Source: Gammaproteobacteria bacterium | Lineage (GTDB): Bacteria; Pseudomonadota; Gammaproteobacteria; Thiohalospirales; Thiohalospiraceae | Length of the DNA: 38,303 nt | Reading direction: 5' to 3' | Assembly (NCBI GenBank): GCA_015488495.1 | Contig: WFNS01000238.1 | Location: forward strand, 1 to 38,303 | Part shown: piece by piece, positions 1 to 9,789 of the stretch | Layout: each line of letters opens with the position of its first letter | Numbering within the stretch: the first letter of the stretch is position 1 | The notes under the pieces: generated by a model | Database searches by the model: none | What the model was told of the DNA's origin: nothing | The model's input: only the letters and a program-made list of their open reading frames with translations | Translations under genes and position numbers: made by a program

Positions 1-58
1 CGCAGCGGGAGGTTCCATGACGGAGCGCTCCCGCTTCGTACATCTAAACGGAGGTAAC

Positions 59-1207
59 GTGAGCGAACCCGCCCTGCTGGTTCTGGAAGACGGGACCCGG
101 TTTCCCGGAAGATCGATTGGATATCATGGTCGGACGGTCGGGGAGGTGGTATTCAATACCGCCATGACCGGTTATCAGGAGATCCTCACCGACCTCTCAT
201 ACAGCCGCCAGATCGTCACTCTCACCTATCCCCACATCGGCAACGTCGGTTGCAACCCGGACGATGAAGAGTCCTCCCATGTGGCCGCCGCCGGCTTGGT
301 GATCCGCGAGCTCTCGCCGCTGATGAGCAACTGGCGGGGGCAGGAGTCACTGGAAGAGTATCTCCGGCGGCACCGGATCGTGGCCATCAGCGACATCGAT
401 ACCCGCAAGCTGACCCGTATCCTCCGTGAAAAGGGGGCGCAGAACGGCTGCATCGTGGCCGGCGAGGGGGCCGACGGGGATGAGGCCCTGGCAGCGGCGA
501 GGGACTTTCCCGGCCTCAAGGGGATGGATCTGGCCAGGGAGGTCACCACCCACCTGCCTTACGAGTGGGCCCAGGGGAGCTGGACGCTGGAGGGAGGATT
601 GCCCGAATGTCCCCATCCCATCGAAGAGGCACTGCCCTGGCACGTGGTGGCCTACGACTACGGCATCAAACGCAACATCCTGCGCATGCTGGTGGACCGC
701 GGCTGCCGGGTGACGGTGGTGCCCGCCCTCACTCCGGCGGAGAAGGTGCTGGAGCTGCAGCCCGACGGGCTGTTCCTCTCCAACGGCCCCGGCGATCCGG
801 AGCCCTGTGACTACGCCATCGCCGCCATCCGCCGGCTGCTGGAGGAGGGGATCCCCACCTTCGGCATCTGTCTGGGGCATCAGCTGCTGGCCCTGGCCAG
901 CGGCGCGAGGACGGTGAAGATGAAGTTCGGTCACCATGGCGCCAACCACCCGGTGCAGGAGCTGGAGAGCGGGCGGGTGATGATCACCAGCCAGAACCAT
1001 GGCTTCGCCGTGGACGAGGCGTCTCTGCCCGGCAACCTGCGGGCCACCCATCGCTCCCTGTTCGACGGCACGTTGCAGGGGATCGCACGGACCGACTGTC
1101 CCGCCTTCGGTTTTCAGGGCCACCCCGAGGCCAGCCCCGGTCCGCACGACGTGGCCCCCCTGTTCGACCGTTTCGTCGAACTCATCCGCCAGAACAACGA
1201 CGCCTGA
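59..1207 (+). CDS. carA: Carbamoyl-phosphate synthase small subunit (glutaminase)
   Basis: Glutamine amidotransferase subunit of carbamoyl-phosphate synthase; it hydrolyses glutamine and passes ammonia to CarB for arginine and pyrimidine synthesis in the cytoplasm. The N-terminal CPSase small-chain domain ([21 protein letters not shown]) covers roughly residues 1-150. A class I glutaminase domain follows, with nucleophile Cys about residue 271 in [12 protein letters not shown] and the His/Glu pair in [12 protein letters not shown] about residues 355-357. I chose GTG 59: GGAGG lies 4 nt upstream, the protein then begins [11 protein letters not shown] as the family does, and the length is 382 aa, the same as E. 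coli CarA. The ORF-track ATG at 17 also has GGGAGG 4 nt upstream, but it adds 14 residues without family counterpart. carB starts 6 bp after the stop, so the two are one operon. Confidence 0.97.
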   Translation: MSEPALLVLEDGTRFPGRSIGYHGRTVGEVVFNTAMTGYQEILTDLSYSRQIVTLTYPHIGNVGCNPDDEESSHVAAAGLVIRELSPLMSNWRGQESLEEYLRRHRIVAISDIDTRKLTRILREKGAQNGCIVAGEGADGDEALAAARDFPGLKGMDLAREVTTHLPYEWAQGSWTLEGGLPECPHPIEEALPWHVVAYDYGIKRNILRMLVDRGCRVTVVPALTPAEKVLELQPDGLFLSNGPGDPEPCDYAIAAIRRLLEEGIPTFGICLGHQLLALASGARTVKMKFGHHGANHPVQELESGRVMITSQNHGFAVDEASLPGNLRATHRSLFDGTLQGIARTDCPAFGFQGHPEASPGPHDVAPLFDRFVELIRQNNDA

Positions 1208-1213
1208 CAGAAG

Positions 1214-4200
1214 ATGCCCAAACGCACCGACATAGAGTCCATACTGGTCATCGGCGCCGGCCCCATCGTCATCGGCCAAGCCTGCGAATTCGACTACTCC
1301 GGCGCCCAGGCCTGCAAGGCGCTGCGGGAGGAGGGTTTCCGCATCGTGCTGGTCAACTCCAACCCGGCCACCATCATGACCGATCCGGAGATGGCCGACG
1401 CCACCTATATCGAACCCATCCGCTGGCAGACGCTCGCCCGCATCATCGAGAAGGAGCGGCCCGACGCCCTGCTCCCCACCATGGGAGGACAGACCGCGCT
1501 CAACTGCGCCCTGGACCTGGCCAGCCACGGTGTGCTGGAGGAGTACGGCGTGGAGATGATTGGCGCCACCCGCGAGGCCATCGACAAGGCGGAGGATCGG
1601 GATCTGTTCCGCAAGGCGATGCAGAAGATCGGGCTGGATACTCCCCGCTCCGCCATCGCCCACAGCATGGAGGAGGCGCTGCAGGTACAGGCCCAGATCG
1701 GGTTTCCCACCATCATCCGGCCCTCCTTCACCATGGGCGGCAGCGGGGGCGGCATCGCCTACAACAAGCAGGAGTTCGTGGAGATCTGCGAGCACGGCCT
1801 GGAGCTCTCTCCCACCAACGAGCTGCTCATCGAGGAGTCGGTGCTGGGGTGGAAGGAGTTCGAGATGGAGGTGGTGCGGGACCGGAACGACAACTGCATC
1901 ATCATCTGCTCCATCGAGAACTTCGACCCGATGGGGGTGCATACCGGGGATTCCATCACCGTCGCCCCGGCCCAGACCCTGACCGACAAGGAGTACCAGA
2001 TCATGCGCGATGCCTCGCTGGCGGTGTTGCGCGAGATCGGGGTGGAGACCGGCGGCTCCAACGTGCAGTTTGCCATCAATCCCGAAAACGGGCGGATGAT
2101 CATCATCGAGATGAATCCGCGGGTCTCCCGCTCCTCCGCCCTGGCCTCGAAGGCCACCGGCTTCCCCATCGCCAAGGTCGCCGCCAAACTCGCGGTGGGC
2201 TATACCCTCGACGAGCTGGACAACGAGATCACGGGCGGGGTCATCCCGGCTTCTTTCGAGCCGACCATCGATTACGTGGTCACCAAGATCCCCCGCTTCA
2301 CCTTCGAGAAGTTCCCCAACGCCGACGACCGGCTCACCACCCAGATGAAGTCGGTGGGCGAGGCGATGGCCATCGGACGCAGTTTCCAGGAATCGCTGCA
2401 GAAGGCGCTGCGCAGCCTGGAGATCGGTGCCGACGGCCTGAACGAGAAGATCGATCCGGGCGCTGAAAACGCCAAGGAGGTGTTGCGCCAGGAGCTGCGC
2501 AGTCCCGGCGCGGAGCGGATCTGGTATCTGGCGGACGCCTTCCGTTACGGCATGGATCTGGAGCAGGTGCACGAGCTGTGCCGCATCGATCCCTGGTTCC
2601 TGGTGCAGATCGAGGAGCTGGTCCGGCTGGAGCAGGAGGTCCGCGAGGGCGGCTTGGAGGCGCTGGATCGGGATCGGATGCGTTTCCTCAAGCGCAAGGG
2701 GTTCTCCGACAGCCGTCTGGCCACCCTGGTGGGGGTGGAGGAGCGGGCGTTGCGTGCGCTGCGCCACCGGCTCGGGGTGCGCCCGGTCTACAAGCGGGTG
2801 GACACCTGCGCCGCCGAGTTCGCCACCGCCACCGCCTACATGTACTCCACCTACGAGGAGGAGTGCGAGGCGAACCCCACCGGCCGGGAGAAGATGATGG
2901 TGCTGGGAGGAGGGCCCAACCGCATCGGCCAGGGGATCGAATTCGACTACTGCTGTGTGCATGCCGCCCAGGCCTGCCGCGAGGACGGTTTCGAGACCAT
3001 CATGGTCAACTGCAACCCGGAGACGGTCTCCACCGACTACGACACTTCCGACCGTCTCTATTTCGAGCCGCTGACCCTGGAGGATGTGCTGGAGCTCATC
3101 GAGCTGGAACGCCCCAAAGGGATCATCGTCCAGTATGGCGGGCAGACCCCCCTCAAGCTGGCCCGTGCGCTGGAGGAGGCCGGTGCACCCATCATCGGCA
3201 CCACGCCGGACTCCATCGACCTGGCCGAGGATCGGGAGCGGTTCCAGCAGATGATCCGCAAACTGGGTCTGTTGCAGCCCCCCAACCGCACCGCACGGAA
3301 TGAGGAGGAGGCGGTCCGGCTGGCGGAGGAGATCGGTTACCCTCTGGTGGTGCGGCCCTCCTACGTGCTTGGCGGGCGGGCGATGGAGATCGTCTACAAC
3401 CAGGAAGAGCTGCGCCGCTACATGAACGAGGCGGTGCGGGTCTCCAACGACTCCCCGGTACTGCTGGACCGGTTTCTGGACGATGCCATCGAGGTGGATC
3501 TGGATGCGGTCTGTGACGGCGAGCAGGTCATCATCGGTGGCATCATGGAGCACATCGAGCAGGCGGGGGTCCACTCCGGTGACTCTGCCTGCTCCCTTCC
3601 TCCCTACACCCTCGGGAAGGAGGTCCTGGAGACCATCCGCGAGCAGGCCCGCAGTATGGCGCTGGAGCTGGGGGTGGTGGGGTTGATGAACGTGCAGTTC
3701 GCCATCCAGGACGGCAAGGTCTATGTGCTGGAGGTCAATCCCCGTGCCTCGCGCACCGTGCCCTTCGTCTCCAAGGCCACTGGCCGTCCCCTGGCCAAGA
3801 TCGCGGCCCGCTGCATGACCGGCAGGAACCTCGCCGCCCAGGGTATCGGGGAGGAGATCGTGCCCGGTTACTACTCGGTGAAAGAGGCGGTATTCCCCTT
3901 CATCAAGTTCCGCGGGGTGGATCCCATCCTCGGGCCGGAGATGAAGTCCACTGGCGAAGTGATGGGGATCGGACGCAGCTTCGGTGAGGCGTTCCGCAAG
4001 GCCCAGCTGGGGGCGGGCAACACCCTGCCCAAGGGAGGGCGGGCCTTCCTAAGCGTTCGGGATACCGACAAGAAGGGGATCGTGCAGGTGGCCAGGCAGC
4101 TGGTGGAGCTGGGATTCGAGCTGGTGGCCACCCACGGTACGGCGCGCGTGCTGGAAGCGGCCGGGATCCCCTGTGCCCACATCAACAAGGTGACCGAAGG

Positions 4201-4435
4201 CCGGCCGCACATCGTGGACATGATCAAGAACGGCGAGATCAGTTTTATCGTCAATACCACCGAAGGCAAGCAGGCCATCGCCGACTCCTATACCATCCGT
4301 CGGGAGGCGTTGATGCACAATGTGAGCTACACTACTACTCTGACCGGCGCCGAGGCCATCTGTATCGCGCTTCGCCAGCCGGATGAGATCGAGGTGAACA
4401 GCCTGCAGGATCTGCACAAGGAGCTGACAGCGTGA
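1214..4435 (+). CDS. carB: Carbamoyl-phosphate synthase large subunit
   Basis: Synthetase subunit that makes carbamoyl phosphate from bicarbonate, ammonia and two ATP. The 1073-aa length matches E. coli CarB. Two homologous ATP-grasp halves are visible. The first begins [22 protein letters not shown] and carries [12 protein letters not shown]; the second begins [19 protein letters not shown] and carries [11 protein letters not shown]. Both have the metal-binding [13 protein letters not shown] signature. The last ~140 residues (from about 935, [16 protein letters not shown]) form the MGS-like allosteric domain, where ornithine and UMP act in the family. ATG 1214 is 6 bp after carA. The stop overlaps the greA start (GTGA), so carA-carB-greA are probably cotranscribed. 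The 1075-aa minus-strand ORF over this gene is a GC-rich shadow. Confidence 0.98.
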   Translation: MPKRTDIESILVIGAGPIVIGQACEFDYSGAQACKALREEGFRIVLVNSNPATIMTDPEMADATYIEPIRWQTLARIIEKERPDALLPTMGGQTALNCALDLASHGVLEEYGVEMIGATREAIDKAEDRDLFRKAMQKIGLDTPRSAIAHSMEEALQVQAQIGFPTIIRPSFTMGGSGGGIAYNKQEFVEICEHGLELSPTNELLIEESVLGWKEFEMEVVRDRNDNCIIICSIENFDPMGVHTGDSITVAPAQTLTDKEYQIMRDASLAVLREIGVETGGSNVQFAINPENGRMIIIEMNPRVSRSSALASKATGFPIAKVAAKLAVGYTLDELDNEITGGVIPASFEPTIDYVVTKIPRFTFEKFPNADDRLTTQMKSVGEAMAIGRSFQESLQKALRSLEIGADGLNEKIDPGAENAKEVLRQELRSPGAERIWYLADAFRYGMDLEQVHELCRIDPWFLVQIEELVRLEQEVREGGLEALDRDRMRFLKRKGFSDSRLATLVGVEERALRALRHRLGVRPVYKRVDTCAAEFATATAYMYSTYEEECEANPTGREKMMVLGGGPNRIGQGIEFDYCCVHAAQACREDGFETIMVNCNPETVSTDYDTSDRLYFEPLTLEDVLELIELERPKGIIVQYGGQTPLKLARALEEAGAPIIGTTPDSIDLAEDRERFQQMIRKLGLLQPPNRTARNEEEAVRLAEEIGYPLVVRPSYVLGGRAMEIVYNQEELRRYMNEAVRVSNDSPVLLDRFLDDAIEVDLDAVCDGEQVIIGGIMEHIEQAGVHSGDSACSLPPYTLGKEVLETIREQARSMALELGVVGLMNVQFAIQDGKVYVLEVNPRASRTVPFVSKATGRPLAKIAARCMTGRNLAAQGIGEEIVPGYYSVKEAVFPFIKFRGVDPILGPEMKSTGEVMGIGRSFGEAFRKAQLGAGNTLPKGGRAFLSVRDTDKKGIVQVARQLVELGFELVATHGTARVLEAAGIPCAHINKVTEGRPHIVDMIKNGEISFIVNTTEGKQAIADSYTIRREALMHNVSYTTTLTGAEAICIALRQPDEIEVNSLQDLHKELTA

Positions 4436-4911
4436 ACAGCAGAGTTCCTCTTACCGCACGTGGCGCAGAGAAGTTGCGCGAAGAGCTGAAAGAGCTGAAG
4501 AGCGTGGCGCGTCCCAGGGTGGTGCAGGCCATCGCCGAGGCGCGCGCCCATGGTGATCTGAAAGAGAACGCCGAATACCATGCCGCCCGCGAACAGCAGG
4601 CATTCATCGAAGGGCGTATCAAGGAGATCGAGAGCAAACTCTCCCATGCCCAGATCATCGACGTCACCAAGCTGAATGCCGGTGGCAAGGTGGTGTTCGG
4701 CGCCACCGTCACCCTGATGGACGAGGAGTCGGGCGAGGAGGTCACCTACCAGATCGTCGGCGACGACGAGGCGGACATCAAGGAGGGCCTCATCTCGGTG
4801 AGCTCCCCGGTGGCCCGTGCCCTGATCGGCAAGGAGGAGGGAGACGTGGTGGAGGTCCGGACCCCCGGCGGGGTCCGCGAGTACGAGATCGTCTCCGTTC
4901 AGTATATCTGA
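4432..4911 (+). CDS. greA: Transcription elongation factor GreA
   Basis: GreA enters the secondary channel of stalled RNA polymerase and stimulates cleavage of the backtracked transcript 3' end. The protein is 159 aa (family about 158). The N-terminal half (about 1-75) is the antiparallel coiled coil. Its acidic tip motif, [17 protein letters not shown], contains the conserved Asp and Glu that help position Mg. The C-terminal half (about 80-158) is the FKBP-like domain, with [15 protein letters not shown] and [14 protein letters not shown]. The GTG start shares GTGA with the carB stop, indicating translational coupling. The carAB-greA order is a common gammaproteobacterial arrangement. No convincing intrinsic terminator follows directly. 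Confidence 0.97.
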   Translation: MNSRVPLTARGAEKLREELKELKSVARPRVVQAIAEARAHGDLKENAEYHAAREQQAFIEGRIKEIESKLSHAQIIDVTKLNAGGKVVFGATVTLMDEESGEEVTYQIVGDDEADIKEGLISVSSPVARALIGKEEGDVVEVRTPGGVREYEIVSVQYI

Positions 4912-5225
4912 CGACTCCAGTGGGGGGCTTTCCACGCGGATTTCCTCCCTCCCCTGGCGTTCCATCATAATCAGTTCTCACGCCCCACATGCGGGTGATG
5001 TTGCGGGAACGCAACAGAGGGCTGTCTGTGTATCCCCTTTTCTTCATTTTTGGCCCCGGATCCCCCGCTTTCTCTTCTGTTCTGGTTTTTATAAACCTTT
5101 TGTAATCAGTGTGTTATTTTGTCTGTGTTGTCATGAATTATTGATTTCGTTCGTAACCGTTTCATTCTCAAGATTTTATGTTACATTAAATGGGTGAGGG
5201 TTCGCATATTCCGGGAGACAAAACA
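4912..5225. other. Intergenic gap greA to mosaic OmpA gene; hairpin and AT-rich leader
   Basis: This 314-bp gap holds no gene I can support. A perfect 7-bp stem with a GGAA tetraloop (TGTTGCG-ggaa-CGCAACA) lies at 4999-5016. It lacks a following T-run, so it is only a possible terminator or processing site after greA. From about 5075 to 5190 the composition turns sharply AT-rich (for example TTTTTATAAACCTTTTGTAATC), which is where the promoter of the next gene should lie. I could not pick a confident -35/-10 pair. The gap ends with the ribosome binding site GGGAG at 5213-5217, 8 nt before ATG 5226. Confidence 0.6.
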
Positions 5226-8200
5226 ATGAAACGGGTATCCGATTGGGGCAGAAAACTGGCGAATTTGGCGCTGGTCGCGATGGTGGGCCAGTTTGTGCTG
5301 GGGGGAACCGCGGAGGCTGCTATCCCGAAGTCTGAGAAGGATGCGTTGATAGCGCTGTATCAGGCCACGGGGGGGAATTCGAGCTGGAGGATCAGCACCA
5401 ACTGGAACAACGTCAAATCCAACGCCTGTCTGTGGCACGGCGTCACCTGTGACACCATCGACGGACAGGATCATGTGGTCGAACTGGATCTCGGTGCCAA
5501 TGGCCTGAAGGGAACCATTCCGGAGTCCATCGGCAACCTGACCAGGCTCAGGGTGCTGGATCTGCATACCAACGAGCTGGAAGGGCCCATCCCCGCGACC
5601 ATCGGTAATCTGGTAGAGCTGGTGGAGCTTCAGCTACAGGACAACATGCTGGAGGGAGCCCTGCCTGCCGAGTTGAGCATGCTGAACAATCTCCGTTCTT
5701 TCTATCTGAGCGGCAACCGCCTGACCGGTAGCATCGACGGGCCGCTGACCCAGGTCATGGCCAACAAGTTTTTCCTCAACGGCCTGGATCTGCGTTACAA
5801 CGGGTTTTATTCCTCCGACCCGGTGCTCCTGCAGAGCCTCAACAGCAAACAGATAGGGGGAGATATCGAGGCGACCCAGACCGTGGACGCCGTCGTTTCG
5901 CGCGTGGATGCCGGGGAGAACTATCTCCGCGTGTTCTGGACTCCGGTGGATTATCGCCAACAGGGCGGATATCTCATCAAGGTTTATGACGAACAGGGTG
6001 CGCTGGTGGAAAGTGCTCGTGTCGAGGGCCAGAGTTCAGGGACCTGGGTGGAGAGCAAAGAGAGCGACACTGCCACGGTGATCGGTCTCGAGAGCGGGAC
6101 CGTTTACGAGATTGTGGTCCATTCGGTGACCAAGCCCCACGCGGACAACAAAAATGAGGTGATCAGCGACGGATTGCTGGCCGGGCGCTATAGAGTGAGC
6201 ACCAAGGATGCGGATACCGATGGCGACGGCATCCAGGACAACCTGGAGGGCAAGAAGACCGATCAGGACAGTGATGGAGACGGCATCCCCGACTACAAGG
6301 ACAGTGACGATGACAACGATGGTTTCCCCACCGCCCAGGAGCTTCCTGTCAGCAGGGATACCGACGGTAACGGGACGCCCGACTACCTGGACGATGACGA
6401 TGACGGCGACGGGGTCCCCACCAAGGTGGAGACCAATCCGGCCGTCAATTCGGATCCCCTGCGCAAGGATACCGACAACGACGGCATTCTCGATGGTGTG
6501 GAGATCGGCTCCGACCCGGCCAATCCCCGTGATACCGACAGGGATGGAGACATCGATGTCCGCGATCCGGATGACGACGGTGATACCATTCCGACCCGTG
6601 ACGAGAGCCAGAACGATTTCGATGGCGACAAGTTGCCCGACTATCGGGATGCGGACGATGACGGGGACGGGATTCCCACCCGAAACGAAGGGCCGCCGGC
6701 ACAGGACACCGACCGTGATGGCGCCCCTGACTATCTCGATGCCGATGATGACAACGATGGACTCCTGACGCGGGACGAGTTGAAGATGGGAACCGATCCG
6801 CTGAGTGCGGACAGTGATGGCGATGGTATCGGAGACAAGGACGAGGTGGGAGGCAACATCGACCAGCCGGTGGACAGCGATGGTGATGGAATCATCGATG
6901 CAAACGACGAGGACGATGACAACGACGGCATTCTCACCCGGGAAGAGCCGGCCAGCCGTTTGAACAGTGATGATGACGGCGATGGTCTGCTCACCAGCGT
7001 GGAGTTGACGTTGGGTACCGATCCCTACAATCGGGACAGCGACGGAGACGGTATCGAGGATCGTGAAGAGGTGGACAACCCGGCGGCTCCCCGTGATACC
7101 GACAAGGATGGGACCATCGATGCGCGGGATGCCGACGACGATGACGATGGACTGTCCACCCGAGACGAAAAGGCAATTGGTACCGATCCCTATCGCAAAG
7201 ACAGTGATGGTGATGGTATCGCGGATGCAGACGAGGTGGGGGACGACGTGGCGAACCCGCGTGATACCGATACCGACGGCATCATCGATGCCCTGGATGC
7301 CGACGACGACAACGATGGCCTTTCCACCCGGGATGAACGGTCCTTGGGAACGGATCCTCACAGCAAGGACAGCGACAAGGATGGTGTGGAAGACAAGGTG
7401 GAAGTGGGGCGTTTCGTCGAGAAGCCGCGGGATACCGATGGAGATGGAAAGATCAATGCGCTCGACGCCGATGATGATGACGATTCCATCCCCACCAGTC
7501 AGGAGCTGACAGGCGACTTCGACAACGATGGTATTCCAAACTATCTGGATCCGGACGATGACAACGACGGTAAACCGACGCGTGTCGAGGTCCAGGGTGG
7601 AAGTGCGATAGAGCTCGACAGTGACTCGGATGGCACGCCAGACTATCAGGATAATGACGATGCCGTGGTGACCACCTCGATGGGAGGTGGCTCCATGGGG
7701 TTCGGGTTGTTCCTGCTGCCGCTGTTCTTCCTGTTGCGCCGTTTTCCGCTGCGCTGGCTGTCGGTCCTGCTGGTTGCAGTAGTGGGTCAGGCCGCCGCCG
7801 CGGAGGGCATTTCCGTTTTCGATGAAAGCGGTGAGCCGGTGATCATCGAGACCATCGACCTCTCTGAAAAGCCGGCCGGAGCGGCTCAGGAGAAGATGGA
7901 GGGACAGCCTTCATCCCGCAGCAGTGCGGAGACTCTCTCCGAAACCGTCGACGAGATCCCTGCTGCGGCTACGGCTAAGGTGGAACCCGAGGCTGAAGGG
8001 GATAACGCCACCCCGGTGAGCGAGAAGAGCGAACCGGGGGATGCTGCCGAATCCAAAGGGGATCAGGCAGGGGAGCCGGATCAGGCCGCAACTACGGAGG
8101 CGGCGAAGGGTGAAACCGGTCAGGCGGAAGAGGCGAAGCCAAGACAGGGCGAGCGTTTCTATATGGGACTCGGTGCCGGCGCGACGCGGCTCGACCCGGA

Positions 8201-9122
8201 TACCGGGACCACCGGTTTTTCGGTCAAGGACAAGGACGACGTCGGGGCAAAAATGATGATCGGGTACGAAGCTACCGATCATATCTCTGTCGAGCTGGCC
8301 GGCGGCCCGATGGGTAAGGCCCGTCTTACGCCCAACGATCGTGAAGTTAAGTACAATGGCTATACGTTGAGTATCGTGTACGACATCTTTGGGGAGCTGG
8401 GTGGATTCAGCCCGCTGCTCAAGGTCGGAATCGGCAAGATCGACAACTCGGCCAACATCCAGTACGAACGGGAGGAGGATCTGCTACCGTTTGCCGGTGT
8501 CGGACTGAAATATGAGTTCGACAACGGAGTGGCATTGCGTGGTGAGTACGAATATCTGGCGGAGGATGCGCAGATGCTTTCCGTCAGCCTGCTCAAATAT
8601 TTCGGTGGCAAGAAGCCGGTTCCGCCGGTGGTGGTGACGCCTCCTCCCGCTTCCCCTCCCGAAGTAGTGGTCTCTTTCAATGTGCCGGATTCGGATCACG
8701 ATGGGGTCAATGACATCCGCGACGGTTGTCCCAACACGCCCGAGGGTGCCAAGGTGGATGATGCCGGTTGCGCGATGTTCGAGGGGGTTTTGCGTGGCGT
8801 CAACTTCGAGACCAACTCCTCTCGCCTGACGGAGGATGCGAAACGGATCCTGGATGAGGTGGCTGAAGAGCTGAAGCAATATCCCACGGTGAGAATCGAG
8901 GTCCAGGCCCATACCGACAGTGATGGCCCTGCCCAGTACAATCAGTGGTTGTCGGAGCGGCGGGCGCAGAGTGTGATCGACTATCTGGTACAGAAGGGGA
9001 TTTCATCCCGACGCCTGGTTCCGATGGGTTATGGAGAGACCAAGCCGATTGCCGACAATCGTACGGAAGAGGGCAAGGCGCTCAACAGACGAGTGGAGTT
9101 CGTGGTACTGAGCGCCCAGTGA
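5226..9122 (+). CDS. Exported mosaic protein: LRR, FN3-like, thrombospondin type-3 repeats, OmpA barrel and OmpA peptidoglycan-binding domain
   Basis: Large (1298-aa) cell-envelope protein of unknown exact role. ATG 5226 is preferred over the ORF-track start because GGGAG lies 8 nt upstream and a clear signal peptide follows ([12 protein letters not shown], cleavage near residue 32). Order by approximate residue: plant-type leucine-rich repeats 40-200 ([21 protein letters not shown]); fibronectin-III-like domain 217-325; about 18 Asp-rich TSP3 units 328-813 ([19 protein letters not shown]); [21 protein letters not shown] 820-840; a second signal-like stretch ending [11 protein letters not shown] near 861; acidic Glu/Ala-rich linker to about 975; an eight-strand OmpA-like barrel 976-1128; Pro-rich linker; one TSP3 unit; OmpA/MotB-type peptidoglycan-binding domain 1185-1298 ([20 protein letters not shown]). 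Inference: an outer-membrane protein tied to peptidoglycan, with a Ca-stiffened adhesive arm. The centre may be a fusion junction (see findings). Confidence 0.88.
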   Translation: MKRVSDWGRKLANLALVAMVGQFVLGGTAEAAIPKSEKDALIALYQATGGNSSWRISTNWNNVKSNACLWHGVTCDTIDGQDHVVELDLGANGLKGTIPESIGNLTRLRVLDLHTNELEGPIPATIGNLVELVELQLQDNMLEGALPAELSMLNNLRSFYLSGNRLTGSIDGPLTQVMANKFFLNGLDLRYNGFYSSDPVLLQSLNSKQIGGDIEATQTVDAVVSRVDAGENYLRVFWTPVDYRQQGGYLIKVYDEQGALVESARVEGQSSGTWVESKESDTATVIGLESGTVYEIVVHSVTKPHADNKNEVISDGLLAGRYRVSTKDADTDGDGIQDNLEGKKTDQDSDGDGIPDYKDSDDDNDGFPTAQELPVSRDTDGNGTPDYLDDDDDGDGVPTKVETNPAVNSDPLRKDTDNDGILDGVEIGSDPANPRDTDRDGDIDVRDPDDDGDTIPTRDESQNDFDGDKLPDYRDADDDGDGIPTRNEGPPAQDTDRDGAPDYLDADDDNDGLLTRDELKMGTDPLSADSDGDGIGDKDEVGGNIDQPVDSDGDGIIDANDEDDDNDGILTREEPASRLNSDDDGDGLLTSVELTLGTDPYNRDSDGDGIEDREEVDNPAAPRDTDKDGTIDARDADDDDDGLSTRDEKAIGTDPYRKDSDGDGIADADEVGDDVANPRDTDTDGIIDALDADDDNDGLSTRDERSLGTDPHSKDSDKDGVEDKVEVGRFVEKPRDTDGDGKINALDADDDDDSIPTSQELTGDFDNDGIPNYLDPDDDNDGKPTRVEVQGGSAIELDSDSDGTPDYQDNDDAVVTTSMGGGSMGFGLFLLPLFFLLRRFPLRWLSVLLVAVVGQAAAAEGISVFDESGEPVIIETIDLSEKPAGAAQEKMEGQPSSRSSAETLSETVDEIPAAATAKVEPEAEGDNATPVSEKSEPGDAAESKGDQAGEPDQAATTEAAKGETGQAEEAKPRQGERFYMGLGAGATRLDPDTGTTGFSVKDKDDVGAKMMIGYEATDHISVELAGGPMGKARLTPNDREVKYNGYTLSIVYDIFGELGGFSPLLKVGIGKIDNSANIQYEREEDLLPFAGVGLKYEFDNGVALRGEYEYLAEDAQMLSVSLLKYFGGKKPVPPVVVTPPPASPPEVVVSFNVPDSDHDGVNDIRDGCPNTPEGAKVDDAGCAMFEGVLRGVNFETNSSRLTEDAKRILDEVAEELKQYPTVRIEVQAHTDSDGPAQYNQWLSERRAQSVIDYLVQKGISSRRLVPMGYGETKPIADNRTEEGKALNRRVEFVVLSAQ
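6207..7670 (+). repeat. Coding tandem repeat: about 18 thrombospondin type-3 units
   Basis: Degenerate in-frame DNA repeat inside the mosaic gene. Most units alternate a RDTDGDG-type loop with a [14 protein letters not shown]-type loop, so GATACCGA and GATGACGA-like words recur throughout. Each Dx[DN]xDG stretch is a Ca-binding loop in the TSP3 family. Units differ at many synonymous and non-synonymous sites, so this is an old, diverged array rather than an identical-copy minisatellite. The minus-strand ORFs reported across it are artefacts of the repeat. Confidence 0.85.
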
Positions 9123-9153
9123 TTGCAGAGAAAGAGCAACAGGTGGTACAAAA

Positions 9154-9177
9154 GGGGTCGGCTGGTAGTCCGGCCCC
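9154..9177. terminator. Bidirectional intrinsic terminator between mosaic gene and yhbY
   Basis: Stem GGGGTCGG / CCGGCCCC with one G-T pair and an 8-nt loop. It is followed on + by TTCCCTTATTTTA and preceded by AAAA, which becomes a T-run when read on -. It lies 31 bp after the mosaic gene stop and 24 bp beyond the yhbY stop, so it can serve both convergent genes. Confidence 0.75.
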
Positions 9178-9200
9178 TTCCCTTATTTTATAGAGTTGGA

Positions 9201-9497
9201 TCAGGAAAGGACGATGCGGGCTTTTCCGTCGCGTCTTTTCCGGTACAATGCGGCGATGTGGCCGATTAGCTGAACCGGCTCGCTCCCTGTTCGGCGGCAG
9301 ATCTCGCCCAGCATGGTGTGACGGGACTCCCGGTCTGTAGCGTTGATTCTCACCTTGATCAACTCATGGAAGTCGAGCGCCCGATCGATCTCCTCGATGA
9401 CGGAATCGCTGATCCCGGCCCGGCCGGTGAGAACCACCGGCTTGAGCGGGTGAGCGAGCTTGCGCAACTGGCGAATCTGCTTGTTGTTCAGACCCAT
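9201..9497 (-). CDS. yhbY: YhbY-family ribosome assembly RNA-binding protein (CRM domain)
   Basis: Small RNA-binding protein of the CRS1/YhbY (CRM) family, associated with large-subunit ribosome precursors. The true product is 98 aa starting MGLNNKQIRQLRKLAHPLKP, close to the 97 aa of E. coli YhbY. The 197-aa ORF-track version extends upstream into unrelated Ser/Arg-rich sequence. The loop LTGRAGIS corresponds to the family's KH-like GxxG turn, and the C-terminal part shows the usual QLIGHIAALYRKR. The gene is convergent with the mosaic gene and divergent from the small membrane gene, with only 22 bp between the two start codons. It keeps the usual place opposite rlmE-ftsH. A ribosome binding site is not obvious. 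Confidence 0.93.
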   Translation of the reverse strand: MGLNNKQIRQLRKLAHPLKPVVLTGRAGISDSVIEEIDRALDFHELIKVRINATDRESRHTMLGEICRRTGSEPVQLIGHIAALYRKRRDGKARIVLS

Positions 9498-9519
9498 ATT
9501 GAAGACCGAGAAACCTGAG

Positions 9520-9789
9520 ATGCATATCCTGCGCAGTATAACCCGGAAACGGCGCACTGTGACAGTGGCTCCGAGCCCTTTCAACGGGATAAAGTTTGAA
9601 CTGGGGATCATACTGCTGCTGCTTCCGTTGATCTGGGTAGTGGTGGAGCGGCTGGTTGCCGATACCCTGCTGGAGTTTGCACTGCTGCTCGCGGCAGCAT
9701 CCCTGGCGTCGGCGTGGCTGGTGTGGCGTACCCGGACCGTTCTGCGGCGGCTGGAGAGAGAGCAAAAGGATGGCTCGCAGCAAGAGTAG
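9520..9789 (+). CDS. Small two-helix membrane protein, unknown function
   Basis: An 89-aa ORF with a basic N-terminus ([16 protein letters not shown]), two hydrophobic segments about residues 29-45 ([17 protein letters not shown]) and 51-69, and a charged tail ending QKDGSQQE. I do not recognise a named family. ATG 9520 is chosen because the longer ORF-track start would overlap yhbY antisense. The ribosome binding site is weak. The stop lies 20 bp inside rlmE, which suggests translational coupling and argues that the ORF is real. If transcribed as the first gene, it heads the rlmE-ftsH operon. The topology suggests an inner-membrane hairpin with both ends in the cytoplasm (positive-inside rule), which is inference. 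Confidence 0.55.
   Translation: MHILRSITRKRRTVTVAPSPFNGIKFELGIILLLLPLIWVVVERLVADTLLEFALLLAAASLASAWLVWRTRTVLRRLEREQKDGSQQE

Noticed and set aside
347-3574. 1075-aa minus-strand ORF across carA/carB
   Set aside because: His/Gln/Leu-rich nonsense translation antisense to two clearly identified genes; a GC-rich codon-bias shadow.
6036-7361. 441-aa minus-strand ORF with a repetitive Val/Ile-rich sequence
   Set aside because: Exact antisense of the TSP3 repeat array; the periodicity comes from the Asp codons on the coding strand.
6207-7670. Regular repeats considered as a CRISPR array or DNA minisatellite
   Set aside because: No identical repeats with unique spacers; the periodicity is at the protein level (Ca-binding units) with diverged codons.
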